Shown here piece by piece: positions 57,749 through 64,000 of a stretch of 64,000 nt of DNA. The notes under the pieces are model-generated. The model had not been told where the DNA came from. It searched no databases and saw nothing but the letters and a program-made list of their open reading frames with translations. The DNA comes from Takifugu bimaculatus (lineage: Eukaryota > Chordata > Actinopteri > Tetraodontiformes > Tetraodontidae), in the NCBI GenBank assembly GCA_004026145.2, contig CP034986.1, forward strand, positions 2,288,255 through 2,352,254, written 5' to 3'. How positions within the stretch are numbered: position 1 is the stretch's first letter; each line of letters starts with the position of its first letter. Made by a program: the position numbers and the translations under genes.

Positions 57749-59186
57749 ATGAAGAGGTTGGACTTGTTCACAGCTCTACTCTGCAGTCTGAGTGAGTACG
57801 GTCTAGCGATTGCAGTGTTAGCTTTTAAAATCAATCTTTATTTTCAACTCATTAATGGGTTTTCATAGATCTGATTTTGAAATATTGCTGCTTAATGTGA
57901 CAGTCACTCACATGAGCCTGTTTTCTGTTTCAGGCTGGATTTTCATCTCAGGCTCTGGCCCTGAGACTGTGGAGGTTCGCCAGGGTGAAGATGTCACCCT
58001 GGCCTGTTCCAATACTTCTACAGAGCAAAGTCAGACCATTTGGTTCAGACTGGTCAACAGAACCAAGCCCAACGCCATCGCATCAATGTTCACCCCTACA
58101 CAGAAAGCTCTAATCTGCCCTGGATTTGATAAAACTAAATTTAATATGACTTCCAACATCTCAACTATTTTTGTTCACATCATGCGAGCAGATTTATCTG
58201 ATTCTGGACTCTATTTCTGTGGAATATACGGACAAAAATGTATTGAATTCTCTGCGGTGACATTTTTAAATGTTACACAATTTCAAGGTAAGATTATTAT
58301 CTATTGTCTTACTTGTTTTTGTAATAAGTGAAGAGTATTTTGATCACATCTTTTTTTGTTAAAGATGGTGAAGATGACAAGTTAAACGATCTCAACGAAT
58401 CTCAGAGTAAGATTTGTTTTAGAGGTTCACTTTTCAGATTTCTTTGGAGAAAGTAATTTTACTTGAAAACATTTAAAGGCCTTTTACCTTTTATTTAATT
58501 TCAGACCAGTGCAGTGACACGTCACCAAAACTAAATATTATTTTGAGTGGTCTTTGCATTCTCCTCACAATAATCATCATCGCTCTGGCATTCAAAGTCA
58601 AAAACCTCAAGAGTGGTAGGTTACACCCTATAATTGTTTAATCCAAGCTAAAATACTTGCTTTTAAACACATTTTTATCTCTTGCCATAGCTATGAGAAA
58701 TGTCCCACAGCAAGAGGCAATCAAGGTAAACCCATTTATCATTGAAAAACTTGCCATTGAAGTATGCAGTGCATTGGTTTTAAGAATCCACTCGACCTGA
58801 TTTTGCAGCAAATAGTTTGTTTTTAAATCACCACAATGCAATTTGTTTTTATTTTTTCCCCCGCTCAATAAGACAACTTCAGCCCATGCTGTTGCTTCTT
58901 GTTACAGTTAAATGAGTCCCAAAAAGTTGATATTTTAAACACAATGACTGACCTGCAAGTCAGTCATTGTGTTTAAAAACAGTTCGAGTAAAGTGACTTT
59001 ATTTGAACACAGCCGTTACTGCACTCATTACTTATGTGTAAATATAAATCCTGTGATTTACAGGATTTGGGCTTGGATAACATCAACTACGCAGCTCTTA
59101 CATTTCGGCCAAAGCCGAAGAGAAACCTCACACGTGCATCAAAGAGTGAGCAGGAACCAACTGTCATTTATGCAGCCACCAGATGA
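57749..59186 (+). CDS. Single V-domain ITIM receptor, not NITR
   Basis: The six exons 57749-57791, 57934-58287, 58365-58406, 58505-58615, 58691-58725 and 59064-59186 join to 235 residues. MKRLDLFTALLCSLS is the signal peptide. One V-set domain follows (EVRQGEDVTLACSN, IWFRLVNRTKP, DLSDSGLYFCGIY) with an extra Cys pair candidate (LICPGF, GQKC). There is no I domain and no J-like FGxG. A short acidic stalk exon (DGEDDKLNDLNES) leads to a TM segment (LNIILSGLCILLTIIIIALAF). The tail has a canonical ITIM INYAAL with Tyr204 and VIYAATR with Tyr231 at the end. This V-set and tail style is known from other fish leukocyte Ig receptors, but the family could not be named. Confidence 0.82.
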
Positions 59187-59577
59187 ACTGTAGCTTCAAC
59201 TGGGATCAGTTTTCATGTCAATCTGAAGATGATTTATAATGTATGTGCAAATGCTGTAGCGAGTCAAAAAGCTACCATGTTTATCTCGTTAGGTATGTTT
59301 CTTAGGTGGAATGTTTGTCTTTGCTTCTATAATGGCCGAGGGAGACGCACCACTAGTGTGTCACAGGAAGCGGCCAACTTTCATTTTTCTATTGCGACAT
59401 TTTGTGTTTTACAATAAGGTCATCAACAAGAAACCTGCAGTGAATTAAATAATGGCATGCATGAGTGGAAAAAAATGAACCATCTCATAGGAAGGACAAC
59501 ATGGAACACAAGTAACAGAATGCACCATGAAAACCTGAACAACTTCTAACAGTTATCCAGAGACTAGCCATCCGTGT
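59187..59577. other. 3' flank, no feature recognised
   Basis: No supported gene. An ATTAAA near 59,446 may serve as poly(A) signal for the preceding receptor. Confidence 0.3.
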
Positions 59578-60577
59578 GCCTAGATCAGGCCTGGCCGAGC
59601 CGCGGCTCCCGAGCCGCATGCGGCTTTTGCCTGGTTTCATGCGGCTCTAACGTTCATATCGAAGTTTGGGTTTGTGTTTTTTTAATGTGCGTGTTCGTTT
59701 GGCTTGAGTTCAATACGGTACGTTCGCCAAAAGCGCATGCGCGTTAGATGAAAATAGCGCAAAGTTTCTCAATAGGGACAAGATCTTTTGAGTAAACAAT
59801 TAGTGTCAAGTTCGCCTTCAAAATGGCAGGAAAAAATGCACGAAAGCTTCGTGACCCGGTTCCGTGATCTACAACTGAAAAGGTCACAGATTGCATTCCT
59901 CGTTGCCCCTTTTAATGTGTTTGAAAGCCCCGCTAGTCACAGGTGAGGCTGCAGCTGAGTTGGAGATGATCGATCTTTGTGAGGAGCACCAACTGAAACC
60001 TGCTTTAAGGGAAGGGGCCACTGAGTTCTGGAAAAGTGTGCCAATGGAAAAATACCCCAATGTCAAACGGGCTGCGCTTAAGATACTGTCAATATTTGGG
60101 TCAACATACGTCTGCGAGTCTGTTTTCTACCCTAAAACACGTGAAATCAAAGCATCGATCTGTTCTGACTGCGTGGCAGCAACTGAATACAAGCCAGATT
60201 TGAAGAGGATTGTTCAAAGCAAGGAATGCCAGAAGTCCCACAAAGCAACATGCATAGTAAGAGAAAAAAAGATATTTTAATTATTATGTTTTTGTTTGTG
60301 GACTTAGTTGAATTGAGAGTTTGTGTGTGTGAGAGGCAGTGCACACAATGTTCATTGTTGAAAATGACTGGCCCGTGGTCTGTAGAAGTCAAATTCTGTC
60401 ATTATCATGTTTGTGTGTGACATTTACAATAAATCTGGCTAAGCAGAGGTCTGTGTGTGTGAGGAAGGGATGAGGTGATGTTCATGTGTGCCCACGTCTA
60501 TGATGTGGCTCTTTGCGGTAACACAGTAAAAAATGTGGCTCTTAGGCTCTGACTGGTTGGCCACCCCTGGCCTAGAT
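59578..60577 (+). mobile_element. hAT DNA transposon with 8-bp target duplication
   Basis: GCCTAGAT occurs at 59,578-59,585 and 60,570-60,577 and flanks an element of 984 bp (59,586-60,569). Its ends are CAGGCCTGGCCGAGCC and, reversed, CAGGGGTGGCCAACC. The 8-bp duplication and the CAG-type ends are those of the hAT superfamily. Internal sequence encodes the end of the transposase, so the copy is internally deleted. Confidence 0.88.
59891..60280 (+). pseudogene. hAT transposase C-terminal fragment
   Basis: The frame reads 'FWKSVPMEKYPNVKRAALKI' and 'LSIFGSTYVCESVFYPKTRE', the typical hAT dimerisation region. The DDE core and N-terminal zinc finger are missing. The usable frame contains about 130 codons. 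Confidence 0.75.
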
Positions 60578-60728
60578 GTTCATTAGTTTCAGCTCCACTC
60601 TCACAATTTCCATGCAAGTGGGGAAAAATGCTTGAAAAACAGGGAGCATTAATTTTCCACAAAATTGGCATAATGATACTTTTCAGGGTGGCTTTAGCCG
60701 ATATTCTAAGTATCAGTGATAACAGCAA

Positions 60729-62788
60729 CTCATCCATCCATCCATCCATCCATTCTCTGCCGCTTATCCGGGGTCGGGTCGCGGGGGCAGCAGCCTAAGG
60801 AGAGAAGCCCAGACTTCCCTCTCCCCAGCCACCTCCTCCAGCTCATCCGGAGGGATCCCCAGGCGTTCCCAGGCCAGTCGAGAGACATAGTCTCTCCAAC
60901 GTGTCCTGGGTCTCCCCGGGGGTCTCTTACCGGAGGGACATGCCCTGAACACCTCACCAGGGAGGCGTCCAGGGGGCATCCTGACTAGATGCCCGAGCCA
61001 CCCCATCTGGCTCCTCTCAACGCGGAGGAGCAGCGACTCTACTCCGAGCTCCTCCCGGATGGCAGAGCTTCTCACCCTATCTCTAAGGGAGAGCCCAGCC
61101 ACCCTACGGAGGAAGCTCATTTCAGCCGCTTGTACCCGTGATCTTGTTCTTTCGGTCATTACCCAAAGCTCATGACCATAGGTGAGGGTAGGAACGAAGA
61201 TCGACCGGTAAATCGAGAGCTTCGCCTTTCGGCTCAGCTCTCTCTTCACCACAACGGACCGGTGCAGAGTCCGCATTACTGTGGACGCCGCACCGATCCG
61301 CCTGTCGATCTCCCGCTCCATTCTTCCCTCACTCGTGAACAAGACCCCGAGGTACTTGAACTCCTCCACTTGGGGCAGGATCTCCTCCTTTACCCGGAGA
61401 AGGCACACCGATCCAGTGATAGTTGGAGGTCACGGGCCGATGAAGCCAACAGGACCACATCATCCGCAAAAAGCAGAGACGCGATCCTGAGGTCACCAAA
61501 CCGGATCCCCTCAACACCATGACTGCACCTAGAAATTCTGTCCATAAAAATTATGAACAGAATCGGTGACAAAGGGCAGCCCTGGCGGAGGCCAACCCTC
61601 ACCGGAAACGAGTTCGACTTACTGCCAGCAATTCGGACCAAACTCTGACACCGATCGTACAGGGAGCGGGGGGCCTTGCCACCGAGGAGTTTTTTAACTA
61701 CCTCGGCAACTTCAGCCCCGGAGATACGAGAGCCCATCTCCAGGTCCCCGGGCCCTACTTCCTCACTGGAAGGCGTGTTGGTGGGATTGAGGAGGTCCTC
61801 GAAGTATTCCTTCCACCGATCCACAACATCCCGAGTTGAGGTCAGCAGCACACCATCACCACTATACACAGTGTTGACAGTGCACTGCTTCCCCCTCCTC
61901 AGACGCCGGATGGTGGTCCAGAACCTTTTCGAGGCCGTCCGAAAGTCGTTCTCCATGGCCTCACCGAACTCTTCCCATGCCCGAGTCTTTGCCTCGGCAA
62001 CCGCCGTAGCTGCACTCCGCTTGGCACGCCGGTACCCATCTGCTGCCTCAGGAGTCCCACAGGCCAGTAAGGCCCGATACGACTCCTTCTTCAGCTTGAC
62101 TGCATCCCTCACCGCTGGTGTCCACCAGCGGGTTCGGGTATTGCCGCCACAACAGGCACCAACCACCTTGCGGCCACAGCACCGGTCAGCTGCCTCAACA
62201 ATGGAGGCACGGAACATGGTCCACTCGGACTCAATGTCCCCCGCCTCCCCCGGGACATGGTCAAAGCTCTCCCGGAGGCGTGAGTTGAAGCTCCTTCTGA
62301 CAGGGGACTCTGCCAGGCGTTCCCAGCAGACCCTCACAACACGTTTGGGCCTGCCAGGTCTGTCCGGCATCCTTCCCCACCATCGGAGCCAACTCACCAC
62401 CAGGTGGTGATCAGTTGACAGCTCCGCCCCTCTCTTCACCCGAGTGTCCAGAACATGCGGCCGCAAATCCGATGACACAACCACAAAGTCGATCATCGAT
62501 CTGCGGCCTAAGGCGTCCTGGTGCCAAGTGCACATGTGGACGCCTTTATGTCTGAACAAGGTGTTCGTTATGGACAATCTGAGACGAGCACAGAAGTCCA
62601 ATAACAAAACACCACTCGGGTTCAGATCAGGGGGGCCGTTCTTCCCAATCACACCTCTCCAGGTCACACTGTCATTGCCAACGTGAGCATTGAAGTCACC
62701 CAGGAGGACGAGGGAGCCCCCAGAAGGGGCACTCTCCAGCACTCCCTCTAAGGACTCTGTTGTGAATCTTCTCCTGGTGGTTGCCGAG
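60729..62788 (-). mobile_element. RTE-clade LINE, Rex3-like, internally deleted
   Basis: On the minus strand the element ends in (GATG)n (plus ATCC repeats, 60,730-60,754), as known for Rex3. The frame 62,742-61,390 carries endonuclease motifs (LVLLGDFNAHVGND, STDHHLVVSWL), the linker, and late reverse-transcriptase blocks (VRVGLRQGCPLSPILFIIFM, LLFADDVVLLA). At ~61,668 the sequence jumps from 'VVKKLLGGKAP' to 'SLYDRCQSLVRI', so most of the early reverse-transcriptase core is deleted. A frameshift at ~61,400 moves the C-terminal part (VEEFKYLGVLFTSEGRMER...) to another frame (to 60,764). The 5' end is truncated at ~62,788. It cannot move on its own. Confidence 0.82.
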
Positions 62789-63293
62789 ATGTGTTGATGA
62801 GGAAGGAAACTTCGCAGACACCGACTTGGTTATCAAAGATGTTTATTGGAGAGAACAGTCAGGCATCAATCGAACACTGCAGTTTGTCCGAGGGAGGTCT
62901 CGAGGTCCCGATGGTGAAGAACTCCGAGGTGTCTTCATCGTCACCTCCTTCTTATACAGTCGAGTAAACACATTCTTTTCTGATGACCTCACACTATACC
63001 GTATGGTCAACCCAATGGTCTGGTGTTCAGTTATGACCAAAAAAGGGAATAGTGAAGATGCTTCATGCTATACATCCTCCTTGTGAGAATCACCGGGGGC
63101 CCACAGGCTCCAGTGTTGTCTTTTAGCAGCTCCTCTTACATAAAGGAAGAAGACACAGGACACACATGTGGAGCATGTCCTAATATGGTGCTTAGGCTGG
63201 TTGTTAACACATTATGGCCTTACAGATGTAAAGCCTGCATAGAACGGGTCAGATACTACATATTTCCCCCCTTCGAGACTACATAGTCTCGAA
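62789..63293 (-). repeat. LTR-like block, minus orientation
   Basis: On the minus strand a TATAAGAAGG box (plus 62,948-62,957) lies ~105 bp before AATAAAC (plus 62,841-62,847). The block ends ...CAACACA at ~62,789 and begins near a purine-rich GAAGGGGGGAAA and a perfect palindrome at 63,272-63,293. This looks like a solo LTR or LTR fragment. No coding internal region was identified and the exact borders are uncertain. Confidence 0.4.
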
Positions 63294-64000
63294 AAATAAA
63301 GAATAACCAAGTTTTAATAAAAGTGACGGTGACTAATTAAGTGGTATAATTTGAGAAAGATTGATTAATTAGACATGAACAATATGTGAAATTTAGTGGA
63401 GTGCGAGAGTGAAAAACCCATCCGACAGACGTCTTTCAGTTTGCAACCATCAAAACACTTTAGACGGGAAAATTCTCTCACGGTCTCTCTGTCGACGGCG
63501 ACCACCTGTGGTACTCCAATCCAATTTGCAAAAAAGTTATATTAGGGAAGAATTTGGCAAACACATACGAGATACTCAGAAAAAAATCAAAAATGTCCAC
63601 GATCAGGCTGGTCGTCCCATCGGACCTTACCTTGGACCTTTCCCTGCCTAAGGACCCCTTTCCCTATACCAAAACAAGGAAAAAACTGAGTTCTCATAGC
63701 ATCTGCCTACTGATGAAATTTCCCTAGTAAATTTATTAATACAAACTTCAAATGTATGCATTAAACATATCAACAGTAATTTTCGAATCTGTAGTTCACA
63801 GTCCCCTGATGAAGGATCTTCAGTTGTTCCCCATCTTCATTCAGGGTCCTCCAGCATCTTTCACAGTTCATTTTGAATTTCTGAGTCCATTCCAACATAG
63901 TTGTCACCCCAACGTAGCTCCCCAACTACTGTCCTGGAAACAGAAAACAGAGGTGCCAGTATCTTTGCAAAAAACATTGGTTTCATTAGAGAGAATACAA
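63294..64000. other. No feature recognised
   Basis: AT-rich left part, then short frames without recognisable similarity. It may be internal sequence of the adjacent LTR-like element. Confidence 0.3.

Noticed and set aside
61676..62410. 244-codon plus-strand frame
   Set aside because: Antisense shadow of the LINE coding sequence.
61390..62742. 450-codon minus-strand frame with endonuclease-like residues
   Set aside because: Part of a Rex3-like LINE with an internal deletion, not a host nuclease.
1..64000. CRISPR array, bacterial operon, riboswitch, tRNA or rRNA
   Set aside because: No regular direct repeats with unique spacers, no Shine-Dalgarno-led gene strings, no tRNA or rRNA-like sequence. 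All coding signals are eukaryotic and spliced.

Overview
The window is vertebrate DNA, almost certainly from a teleost fish. It has split genes with GT..AG introns, two-domain Ig receptors with the I-domain signature of novel immune-type receptors (NITRs, a fish-specific family), and fish-type transposons (a Rex3-like RTE LINE, CR1/L2-type LINEs, pogo-like and hAT elements, CA/GT microsatellites). No tRNA, rRNA, CRISPR or bacterial feature was seen. All gene models were read by eye from splice signals, reading phase and comparison between the copies inside the window.

Layout. About 47 kb (276-47,612) is a tandem array of a roughly 13-kb unit. Copy A1 is ~276-14,090, A2 is ~26,440-39,270, and A3 is ~39,210-47,614 (truncated). 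A related segment (14,090-26,440) and its partner (50,600-54,260) carry a second NITR subfamily context. Each full unit runs: palindromic repeat, decayed pogo-like transposon, 'type I' NITR (pseudogenes at 2.5 and 29.0 kb, intact copy at 41.4 kb), several kb of noncoding flank that hides a small ITIM exon cassette, a LINE relic, 'type II' NITR (9.3 and 36.2 kb), an ITIM tail set, and a relic of a further transmembrane exon. In A3 the LINE and type II gene are absent and a different NITR (47.6-49.5 kb) starts at exactly the breakpoint. Type II relatives at 17.0 kb (broken by a LINE) and 53.4 kb (intact) complete the cluster.

Intact-looking NITR models: 9,348-11,153 (acidic tail without ITIM), 36,170-38,032, 41,433-42,753, 47,638-49,503 and 53,421-55,256. 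All share one architecture: signal-peptide exon, one exon for V plus I domains, a TM exon, a short linker exon and a terminal exon. The exon phases are also the same (1,1,1,0). Four of the five end in LHYAAL/LHYATL/LHYAAF plus a second CVYxxV/L motif, as expected for inhibitory receptors. A separate single-V-domain ITIM receptor lies at 57,749-59,186. The right end (59.6-64 kb) is transposon-rich: hAT, Rex3-like LINE, and an LTR-like block.

The most notable reading is that this locus recombines exon cassettes. I-domain sequence is uniform while V-domain blocks are shuffled between paralogs. At least three kinds of cytoplasmic tail (two ITIM types and one acidic) lie as complete or orphan splice-compatible cassettes downstream of the V/I exons.
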